This document shows positions 58,049-64,000 of a stretch of 64,000 bases of DNA, piece after piece (position 1 is the stretch's first letter; each line of letters begins with the position of its first letter). The notes under the pieces are model-generated. The model had not been told where the DNA came from. It worked only from the letters and a program-made list of their open reading frames with translations, and ran no database searches. Made by a program: the position numbers and the translations under genes. Origin of the DNA: Methanobacteriota archaeon (GTDB taxonomy: Archaea > Thermoplasmatota > Thermoplasmata > RBG-16-68-12); NCBI GenBank assembly GCA_005878515.1, contig VBLZ01000097.1:1-64000 (forward strand). Reading direction: 5' to 3'.

Positions 58049-59041
58049 ATGCGATTCGGCACCGAGCTGCTCAAGCGCGGCTTCGCGAAGATGCAGAAGG
58101 GCGGCGTCGTGATGGACGTCACGAACGCCGAGCAGGCCGCGATTGCCGAGGAAGCAGGCTCCGTCGCGGTGATGGCCCTCGAGCGGGTGCCCGCGGACAT
58201 CCGAGCGGCCGGTGGCGTCGCGCGGATGGCGGACCCGGTCAAGATCCAGGAGATCATGGACTCCGTCACGGTCCCGGTCATGGCGAAGTGCCGCATCGGG
58301 CACGAGGCCGAGGCGCGGGCCCTCGAGTCGATGGGCGTCGACATGATCGACGAGTCCGAGGTCCTCACCCCGGCCGACCCGTTCTTCCACGTCAACAAGA
58401 GGGGATTCAGCGTCCCGTTCGTGTGCGGGTGCCGGAACCTCGGCGAGGCCGTCCGGCGGGTCTGGGAAGGCGCCGCGATGATCCGCACGAAAGGGGAGGC
58501 CGGCACCGGGGACATCATCGAGGCCGTCCGCCATGTCCGGCTCGTGAACGGAGCGATCAGGGAGCTGACGAGCAAGAACAAGGAACAGGTCTACCTGATC
58601 GCCACGAAGTTCGCGGACAATTACACGGTCCTCCTCAAGGAGATTCGCACCGCGCACGGCGAGCCCGCCTCGGTCTCGGAAGCCGACGTCGTCTTCGCGA
58701 ACGAGAACCTGGACACGATCACGGAAGGCCTGTTTCAGATCCTCACCGAGGTCAAGAAGATCCAGCGGCTCCCGGTCGTCAACTTTGCGGCAGGAGGGGT
58801 CGCGACGCCGGCCGATGCCGCGCTGATGATGCTCATGGGCTGCGACGGGGTCTTCGTCGGGTCCGGGATCTTCAAGTCCGAGAATCCGGAGGGCCGGGGC
58901 CGTGCAATCGTCGACGCCGTCGCCCACTTCGACGATCCATCGACCGTCGCGGAGGTCTCGAAGGGAATCGGCCTCGCGATGAAAGGCATGGACGCTAAGG
59001 CGCTGCCGATCGAGGCGCGATTGCAAGACCGCGGCTGGTGA
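58049..59041 (+). CDS. pdxS: Pyridoxal 5'-phosphate synthase subunit PdxS
   Basis: PdxS makes PLP from ribose 5-phosphate, glyceraldehyde 3-phosphate and ammonia. The 330-residue protein carries the family core GFAKMQKGGVVMDVTNAEQA (residues 11-30), VMALERVPADIRAAGGVARM near residues 41-60 and VVNFAAGGVATPADAALMML near 245-264. ATG at 58049 is annotated, but a strong GGAGGA lies 33 bases upstream and an in-frame ATC at 58022 would add residues that also fit the family. PdxT, the glutaminase partner, is not in the window. The 3' end overlaps a convergent GTPase gene. Confidence 0.95.
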   Translation: MRFGTELLKRGFAKMQKGGVVMDVTNAEQAAIAEEAGSVAVMALERVPADIRAAGGVARMADPVKIQEIMDSVTVPVMAKCRIGHEAEARALESMGVDMIDESEVLTPADPFFHVNKRGFSVPFVCGCRNLGEAVRRVWEGAAMIRTKGEAGTGDIIEAVRHVRLVNGAIRELTSKNKEQVYLIATKFADNYTVLLKEIRTAHGEPASVSEADVVFANENLDTITEGLFQILTEVKKIQRLPVVNFAAGGVATPADAALMMLMGCDGVFVGSGIFKSENPEGRGRAIVDAVAHFDDPSTVAEVSKGIGLAMKGMDAKALPIEARLQDRGW

Positions 59042-59993
59042 CCTGCCCCAGAAGCAGATCCAGTACCTCGGCCACACCCGCGCCGGTCATCGCCGACACC
59101 CGAATCTCATCGGAAGGAGCGCCGTCGAGGTCACTCTTCGTCGCGGCGATGATGAGAGGCACACCCGGGAACAGCGTTCGGACTTCCTCGAGGAGCCGAC
59201 GTTGGTCCTCGAGTGGATACCCGCAGGTCTCGGTGGGGTCCAGGAGGAAGAGCACTCCGTTCGCGAGATGCGCGAGGGCCGCGATCGCTTGGCGTTCCAT
59301 CTTGTTCCTCTGGTCCATCGGCCGGTCGAGCAGCCCGGGCGTGTCGAGAATCTGGTACCGATGCACGCCGCGGTCGAAGTGGCCGAGCGACACGCCTTTC
59401 GTCGTGAACGGGTAATCCGCGACCTTCGGACGACCGGTTGAGGCCGCGCGGACGAACGAGCTCTTGCCGACGTTCGGATAGCCTGCGACTACGATCGTCG
59501 GGATCGATGGGTCGACCTCGGGGACGCGCCGTAGGGCCTTGCGAGCGTCGACCAACCCCTCGAGGTCGGGGGCGATCTGCTTGACGACGGAGGAGAAGCG
59601 GCCGTACGCCTCCCGCCGCAACTCGGAGATCGAGCCGCCCGTAGCTCGACCGATCCGGCCTCGATACAGACGGGTGATCTCACGGACCTTGTCGGCGCCC
59701 CAGTCCAGGGCCCCGAGGTGCTTCTTCAGCCGACCCAAGTCCACGAGGACGTCGACGAGTTCGCGGTAGAACGGAGGCAGGCGGTCCAAGCTCGGGAAGC
59801 CTTTCACGTATCCGCGCAGCGTGGACTCGATCGTCTGCCCCGCGCCGCGCACCCGAGCGACCGCGAGGTTCCTCGCCCGCGCGATCCGGTCCGGCCCCGT
59901 GGCGGTCGCCTTCGCGGCCCGTCCGAACGCCTTGTCCAGGAGCGACTCGGCCGTCAGGATCGAGGGCAGCTCGAACACGGCCGCTCGAATCAC
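58995..59993 (-). CDS. Nog1-family GTPase
   Basis: Nog1 proteins act in large-subunit ribosome biogenesis. The 332-residue protein has a helical N-terminal region (FYRELVDVLVDLGRLKKHLG near residues 75-94) and a G domain: G1 VVAGYPNVGKSSFVRAASTG near 168-187, PKVADYPFTTKGVSLGHF (switch I), G3 LDTPGLLDRPMDQRN, and G4 ATKSDL in place of NKxD. It starts at GTG. The 3' part overlaps the pdxS end by 47 bases in convergent orientation. Confidence 0.9.
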   Translation of the reverse strand: MIRAAVFELPSILTAESLLDKAFGRAAKATATGPDRIARARNLAVARVRGAGQTIESTLRGYVKGFPSLDRLPPFYRELVDVLVDLGRLKKHLGALDWGADKVREITRLYRGRIGRATGGSISELRREAYGRFSSVVKQIAPDLEGLVDARKALRRVPEVDPSIPTIVVAGYPNVGKSSFVRAASTGRPKVADYPFTTKGVSLGHFDRGVHRYQILDTPGLLDRPMDQRNKMERQAIAALAHLANGVLFLLDPTETCGYPLEDQRRLLEEVRTLFPGVPLIIAATKSDLDGAPSDEIRVSAMTGAGVAEVLDLLLGQVTSRGLAIAPRSAAP

Positions 59994-60017
59994 GCACGCG
60001 GGATAAGCCTGTGGGTC

Positions 60018-60536
60018 TCACAGATGGATGAGGTTCGCGCCGATGACGAACGCCACCGACAGGATGGCGACGCGATTGACGGCCGCAAGGAAGTTCGCGA
60101 TCAGGAACATGTTCTGCTCCAGCGCTTTCCCTTCTTCGTTGAAGAGCGAGTACACGTAGATCGGGATCGTGTCGCTCATCATCGGGACGCTCAGGAGCAA
60201 GTACAAGCCGGTATACCCGGTCTTGCCGACGAGCCGTTCGGCCCTCGCGACGAACCATCGCGCGAGGCTCCAGCGATCCGACCACTTGCGGACGGAGCCC
60301 TCGAGGTTGAGCCCGAGCCAGAAGATCAGCCACGCGCCGACCGTCTTGCCGGCCGCGATGGCGATCGCGATGCTTGTCAGGTAGCCCCAATTGCGCTCGA
60401 TCAGGGGTGCGAGGAGGGCGATCTCGATCGGGATTGGCAGGACGAGCGCGACGAGGACCGCGTAGGTGAACGCGATGAGCAGGTACAACCAGGGCGTGTG
60501 GTACGCGTCGGTGAGGATCTGAAGGAGGTCCACCAC
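60018..60536 (-). CDS. Membrane protein of the VTT/DedA-like type
   Basis: The 172-residue product has four or five hydrophobic segments: LYLLIAFTYAVLVALVLPIP near residues 17-36, YLTSIAIAIAAGKTVGAWLI near residues 52-71, and YTGLYLLLSVPMMSDTIPIY near 107-126, and ends at ANLIHL. The Pro/Glu-containing PIPIEIALLAP loop and the GK/W pattern recall the VTT (SNARE-associated/DedA) family, a tentative call. It starts at GTG and has a TATA-like box about 28-36 bp upstream. It precedes nog1 on the same strand. Confidence 0.6.
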   Translation of the reverse strand: MVDLLQILTDAYHTPWLYLLIAFTYAVLVALVLPIPIEIALLAPLIERNWGYLTSIAIAIAAGKTVGAWLIFWLGLNLEGSVRKWSDRWSLARWFVARAERLVGKTGYTGLYLLLSVPMMSDTIPIYVYSLFNEEGKALEQNMFLIANFLAAVNRVAILSVAFVIGANLIHL

Positions 60537-60563
60537 GGCCGTCAGCGTCGTATCTGATGCGGG

Positions 60564-60572
60564 TAATAAAAG
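60564..60572 (-). promoter_or_regulatory. TATA-like element of the VTT-type membrane gene
   Basis: CTTTTATTA on the minus strand lies 28-36 bp upstream of the GTG start at 60536. It predicts a nearly leaderless transcript that may extend into the nog1-like gene downstream. Confidence 0.45.
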
Positions 60573-60590
60573 GCGCCGCCGTGGATTCCG

Positions 60591-61529
60591 TCAGGGCGAA
60601 ATCGGATGGAGCGCGCCGTCCTGTGTGAGCAGGACCACGCGACTGTCCTCGCGCTCGGCCGCGATTTGATAGCCGACGCGATCCGCGAGGCGCTCCGCGA
60701 AAGTCCGGATCGACGCGTGGCTCGGCACGTTCTCCGCTTGGAGTCGGAGCCGGCTCTCACCGACGAAGCTGTAGCCCTTGCACTCGATGAACATCGGCTT
60801 CCCCAGCCGGTCGAGTTCCGCGTACTCGTCCTCCCAGCCGAGGTTCCAGCCTTCCACGAGCGTATGCCGGACGACGGTCCGGGTCGGCAATGTCGGCAAG
60901 AGTGCGAGGGTCTCCTTCAGCTTGCGCCACTCGTTGTCGGACTTTGCCGCGACGAGCCTTCGGTAGATCTCCGCGGTCGGGGCCGCGACGGTCACGTACA
61001 GCTGCGTCGGGAGTCGGCCCTCCGCGTGCATCCGCCGGAGGACGGCGGGCGTGGTCCCGTTCGTCACGAGGAACGTCGACATCTTGCGTCGCTTGAATTC
61101 GTCGATCATCTCGCCGAGTCGTTTGTACAACGTCGGTTCCCCGGTCAGGCTGATCGCGACGTTCGTCGGGTGCCACGCCTCCATGAACCGCTCGCGGGTC
61201 ACGTTCGGGTTCCCCTTGTATCCGGTGAGGAGCTCCCGTTGCGCGCGGATGGACTCGTCCACGATGAACGCCGGGTCGTCCGCGGCCAGGAGGGAGTTCG
61301 AGCCCCATTCTTGGGTGCGCCAGCAGAATTGGCAGGCCAAGTTGCACGCATCGACCGCGGGCGTCATCTGGAGACATCGGTGGCTCTCGATGCCGTAGAA
61401 GGTCTGCTTGTAGCAGCCGATGCCTTTCGTCAAACTCGCCTTCGTCCAGTGGCACAACTTCACGCCGCTGTGCTCGCCGACGATGCGGTACCCTTGGCGC
61501 TCGAGGACCTCTTGTTTCTGGGGGTCCAT
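60591..61529 (-). CDS. taw1: 4-demethylwyosine synthase (radical SAM, Taw1/TYW1)
   Basis: Taw1 builds the tricyclic base of wyosine at position 37 of tRNA-Phe from N1-methylguanosine and pyruvate. The 312-residue protein has the radical-SAM cysteine motif in VDACNLACQFCWRTQEWGSN near residues 59-78 (CxxxCxxC), the earlier HSGVKLCHWTKASLTKGIGC region with the extra cluster Cys residues, and the AISLTGEPTLYKRLGEMIDE segment near 125-144. It lacks the flavodoxin domain of eukaryotic TYW1, as expected for Archaea. It stands apart from other tRNA-modification genes here. Confidence 0.94.
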   Translation of the reverse strand: MDPQKQEVLERQGYRIVGEHSGVKLCHWTKASLTKGIGCYKQTFYGIESHRCLQMTPAVDACNLACQFCWRTQEWGSNSLLAADDPAFIVDESIRAQRELLTGYKGNPNVTRERFMEAWHPTNVAISLTGEPTLYKRLGEMIDEFKRRKMSTFLVTNGTTPAVLRRMHAEGRLPTQLYVTVAAPTAEIYRRLVAAKSDNEWRKLKETLALLPTLPTRTVVRHTLVEGWNLGWEDEYAELDRLGKPMFIECKGYSFVGESRLRLQAENVPSHASIRTFAERLADRVGYQIAAEREDSRVVLLTQDGALHPISP

Positions 61530-61554
61530 TTCGTCGGGGCATGACGCAGGCGGG

Positions 61555-62112
61555 TTAAAGGGCTTTCGCGACGCGGGTTCTCACGAAATCCGCGCGTGCC
61601 GGAGGAGACGATCGCAGTGCGAGCAGCTCGATGTCGCCCGGATGGAACGTCACGGCGTGGAACGCACCGCGCTTCGCCTCAACCGCCTCGAGCCGATCGA
61701 GATTGGCGGAGAACACGAGGTCTCGGACTCTGTGCGTGATGCCTCCATGTCGGAATGGCGTTGCGATGTTCGTTGCGAAGACCGCCTCGATCCACGCCTG
61801 GTCCACGCCCGAGACGCGCCGGAACATCCACCATGGGTCGTAGTGCACAAGCTTGGCGAGCTCATCGAGGGGAACCGATTCGATCCGGCGAAGGTCGCTT
61901 GTGCCGAGCGGGGTGCGAAATCGATATTGATCGACTCGAATCGGAACCTCGAGGACGCACGGTGGGCCCATGGACAGGTCCACAACGATGAAAGGCACCC
62001 GCCATCTCCGGTCGATGAACGGGAACACATAGTTGGCCGCCCGCTCGGTGTCGGCGAAGGCGATCCGGCGGTCGAGTAGCCCGCGTTGTCGGACTCCCGC
62101 GTCAGCCTGCAT
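61555..62112 (-). CDS. Protein of unknown function downstream of rfcL
   Basis: The 185-residue product starts at ATG 62112, overlapping the rfcL stop by 11 bases. Segments include YVFPFIDRRWRVPFIVVDLS (residues 28-47), PIRVDQYRFRTPLGTSDLRR near 57-76 and VDQAWIEAVFATNIATPFRH near 102-121. It is mixed alpha/beta with no membrane segment or recognisable motif. The tight overlap with rfcL implies co-translation. I cannot assign a family, though the composition is clearly protein-like. Confidence 0.6.
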   Translation of the reverse strand: MQADAGVRQRGLLDRRIAFADTERAANYVFPFIDRRWRVPFIVVDLSMGPPCVLEVPIRVDQYRFRTPLGTSDLRRIESVPLDELAKLVHYDPWWMFRRVSGVDQAWIEAVFATNIATPFRHGGITHRVRDLVFSANLDRLEAVEAKRGAFHAVTFHPGDIELLALRSSPPARADFVRTRVAKAL

Positions 62113-63472
62113 CGTCCTCTTCACCGAAGGAGGAGAGCCGGCCGCTTCCCGACTCACGTCCCGGGAGGCCCTTGATCTTCGCCGCTTTCTCCAGCAGATG
62201 CTTCACGGCGTGGCTCGTCTCGGACTCCCCGAGGAGGAATGCGACCTCCCGCTCGTCCAACGCGAGCTCTGCCGTGAGCTGGATTCGCAACTCCTCGTCG
62301 CCGGCATAGAGCATCCGGATGGTCGGGAGGAGGTCGGTGCGCACGGTGGACTGCGAGACGTGTAGGGCCTGGGCCAGTTTCTTTGCGACGGAGTTCCGGG
62401 CGCCTCGTTGCGCGCGCGAGCGCGACATCTGGATTAGGTAGTACGGGAACTCGAGTTGGCTCCCGCGGGCACGGCCTTTGCGGGCCACCGCGACGCCGCT
62501 CGACATCATCTCGCTCGCGTACGACCAGAGGCCGTACCGCTGCCGCCGTCGCGTCCGCCCGAGGTAGATGTCGGCTCGGCTCAGGGCCTCGTACCCGCGG
62601 ACGAGGTCGTCCGGTCGGCCGTATTCGTGACCGAGGTTCTGGTCCACCCAGAGGATGAGATCCTCCGGGGACTCGTCCAGCTCCCGGACCGCGTCGCGCG
62701 CTCGACGGGCATCGCCCGATCGCAAGATTTCCTCGAGGACCGGGAAGATCGTCCGTGCTCGGTCGCGATATCCGAGGGACCGGGTGGCTTCGGCCACAAG
62801 GGAGTGCTTGCCGACCGCGAGGGACTCGAGATCGTTGATGGCCGATCGCAAATCTCCCCCCGCCCGCTCGACGATCACCTCGAGGACGTCGTCGGCGACC
62901 TCGACCCCCTCCTTCGAAGCGATGGTTCGAAGTATGTTTTTCATCGCGTCCTCGTGAACGCCTTGAAATTTAATGGTCTTGCATAATCGCTTGAGGGAGG
63001 ACGACCGGCGCGTGAGCGCGTAGTAGTCGTTCGCGATCAGGACGACGGGCTGCCGGGTCTCCTGGATCATTTCGACGATCGCGCCGATCCCGCCCTTGTC
63101 TTCGCGGCCGAAGACATTGTCCGCCTCGTCCAGGATGATCAGCTTGCGGCCTCCTTCGCGGGACCGAACGAACTCGCCCGTCTCCGTGAACGTCTGGAGG
63201 ACGGCCCCGCGGGTGGCCACTTTGCGGATCGCCTCCGAGTTGCGGCTGTCCGAGGCGTTCATCTCGATCGCGCTCCACTCCATCTCGTTGGCGAGCGCGA
63301 GGGCCGCGCTGGTCTTGCCGATCCCGGGGTCTCCCTGGAGGATGACCGCCCGCTTGTCCGGCCGACCCTTGTCCCAGGCCGCGGCCCACTTTCGCAATTC
63401 GGCGACCGCGGTGGGATTCCCGACGATGTCCTCGAGGGTCTTGGGCCGGTACTTCTCCGCCCAACCCGTCAT
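62102..63472 (-). CDS. rfcL: Replication factor C large subunit
   Basis: RFC-L is part of the clamp loader that places PCNA on DNA. The 456-residue protein opens with WAEKYRPKTLEDIVGNPTAV (residues 4-23), has Walker A LQGDPGIGKTSAAL near residues 45-58, Walker B LIILDEADNVFG near 110-121, and a sensor-like VVLIANDYYALTRRSSSLKR segment. The C-terminal 15 residues (SGRLSSFGEEDDAG) could be a weak PCNA-interacting peptide. RFC-S is not in the window. The gene at 61555 follows with an overlapping start. Confidence 0.95.
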   Translation of the reverse strand: MTGWAEKYRPKTLEDIVGNPTAVAELRKWAAAWDKGRPDKRAVILQGDPGIGKTSAALALANEMEWSAIEMNASDSRNSEAIRKVATRGAVLQTFTETGEFVRSREGGRKLIILDEADNVFGREDKGGIGAIVEMIQETRQPVVLIANDYYALTRRSSSLKRLCKTIKFQGVHEDAMKNILRTIASKEGVEVADDVLEVIVERAGGDLRSAINDLESLAVGKHSLVAEATRSLGYRDRARTIFPVLEEILRSGDARRARDAVRELDESPEDLILWVDQNLGHEYGRPDDLVRGYEALSRADIYLGRTRRRQRYGLWSYASEMMSSGVAVARKGRARGSQLEFPYYLIQMSRSRAQRGARNSVAKKLAQALHVSQSTVRTDLLPTIRMLYAGDEELRIQLTAELALDEREVAFLLGESETSHAVKHLLEKAAKIKGLPGRESGSGRLSSFGEEDDAG

Positions 63473-63605
63473 GTCGCGTCCCGCGAAAGGGGGCGAACGG
63501 TCATAATCCTATCAGCGGGAGCGGCGAAACGGCCGAAATCGGACGCAGCTAGGTTTTGTTTAGCTGTTACGTGACCATATTAGAAAATATACGTGGCAGC
63601 TTGAC

Positions 63606-63758
63606 TCAGCCCGGACCGCCCTTTTCGGATCGTTCGTACGCGTCGCACAGCTCTTGGAGAAACTCATCGTACGTCCTTCGGAACTTCAGGCGGTACAACC
63701 GATCTCGAGTCTGCGTCGTGAGTTGGATCGTGGTAAGGTCCTTGACACGTTTTGCCAC
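63606..63758 (-). CDS. Small antitoxin-like protein, no toxin visible
   Basis: The 50-residue product reads MAKRVKDLTTIQLTTQTRDR followed by LYRLKFRRTYDEFLQELCDA and YERSEKGGPG. The pattern of a beta strand TIQL, then a helix TRDRLYRLK and a YDEFLQEL helix matches VapB-like/DUF7557-type archaeal antitoxins with a ribbon-helix-helix fold. It starts at GTG 63758 with GGAG six bases upstream. No toxin gene follows within the next bases downstream (rfcL starts at 63472 on the same strand), so it is an orphan or its partner lies upstream outside the window. Confidence 0.65.
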   Translation of the reverse strand: MAKRVKDLTTIQLTTQTRDRLYRLKFRRTYDEFLQELCDAYERSEKGGPG

Positions 63759-63961
63759 GGTGATCTCCTCGCACCATAGTCCTATGTGTGCAATTAGTAC
63801 TATGGGTTGTCAAACCGAAATGCCCACGGTCCCCATAGCTCCTCGGATTACCGAACGTATACGGATAGAGGTGGCCGGAGGCAGCCAACTCACCCGTTTC
63901 CCCCGGATTCTCGACCGCGTACTGTTAGCACGGAGAACAGACGCAACCTCGGCATCGGGAA

Positions 63962-64000
63962 CTACTCGCGGTAGTCCTCAAGTCGGAGCTGCGGCGGATC
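63962..64000 (-). CDS. Possible C-terminal end of a gene cut by the window edge
   Basis: A minus-strand frame open to the right edge reads DPPQLRLEDYRE and then a stop at 63962-63964. Twelve residues with natural composition hint at a real gene end, but no more can be said. Bases 63759-63961 between it and the antitoxin-like gene hold no gene that I can support. Confidence 0.25.
   Translation of the reverse strand, partial: DPPQLRLEDYRE

Noticed and set aside
63540..63600. AT-rich stretch with small inverted repeats (ATATT/AATAT and AGCTA/TAGCT), considered as an origin or attachment site
   Set aside because: The arms are only five bases long, no repeated origin-recognition boxes or duplicated sequence were seen, and a promoter/terminator region beside rfcL explains the AT content.
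1..64000. CRISPR arrays, insertion sequences and prophage genes
   Set aside because: No regularly spaced repeats, transposase, integrase or phage structural genes were seen; the only sizeable direct repeat is the tandem unit in the L2 gene.

Overview
This window is archaeal chromosomal DNA. It encodes RNA polymerase subunit RpoK, an aIF5B-type IF-2, LonB, RFC-L, Taw1, UPF0200 and the archaeal/eukaryal-only ribosomal proteins L7Ae, S28e, L24e, S4e, L32e and L19e. TATA-like boxes lie 25-50 bp upstream of many starts. The DNA is GC-rich with dense stop/start overlaps (ATGA, GTGA, TTGA). A DUF6015-like protein, a DUF835 domain and a tandem set of Ras-like small GTPases fit the Thermoplasmatota best. 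That placement is inference from gene content, since no 16S gene is present.

Layout. Bases 1-1347 hold a possible truncated gene start, a zinc-ribbon protein and two small membrane proteins. Bases 1408-4284 are the rpoK-eno-rps2-memo operon. Bases 4275-8248 hold cutA, a DUF6015-like protein, an intramembrane M50 protease, a GNAT acetyltransferase and small membrane or Cys-rich proteins. Bases 8309-12320 (minus) are the L7Ae-S28e-L24e-ndk cluster and infB, with a small membrane gene on the plus strand between ndk and infB. Bases 12508-18108 carry two Nudix-type genes, an archaeal RecJ/DHH nuclease, a CoA-binding protein, an ACT regulator and trpB2. Bases 18242-24006 form a hyuA-hyuB-TctA-like permease-HTH regulator block. 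Bases 24180-28919 (minus) hold nadM, a tiny Cys-rich gene, lonB and three paralogous Ras-like GTPases.

Bases 29508-43533 are one long ribosomal operon: L3, L4, L23, L2, S19, L22, S3, L29, Rpp29, S17, L14, L24, S4e, L5, S14, S8, L6, L32e, L19e, L18, S5, L30, L15, SecY. Bases 43777-49700 carry a surface-anchored protein, an anion-type ABC transporter (ATPase, double permease, detached AAA-associated protein), argF, an ArsR-type regulator and a possible nucleotide-processing protein. A tRNA-His follows at 49843-49916. Bases 50011-63472 hold an NAD(P)-binding protein, a very long ileS fusion, phosphomevalonate dehydratase subunits (archaeal mevalonate route), pdxS, a Nog1-like GTPase, taw1 and rfcL. 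The window ends with a small antitoxin-like gene.

Most notable: (i) a perfect in-frame 120-bp tandem duplication in the L2 gene that doubles the universally conserved peptidyl-transferase-proximal loop; (ii) IleRS fused to helix-hairpin-helix, three zinc ribbons and DUF835; (iii) the phosphomevalonate dehydratase small subunit fused to a Nudix domain; (iv) an S14 gene that seems to start at CTG; (v) extended L24e and L32e proteins; (vi) a standalone protein with an ES-G-E-G-F signature resembling nucleotide-processing effectors. No CRISPR array, insertion sequence or prophage was seen.
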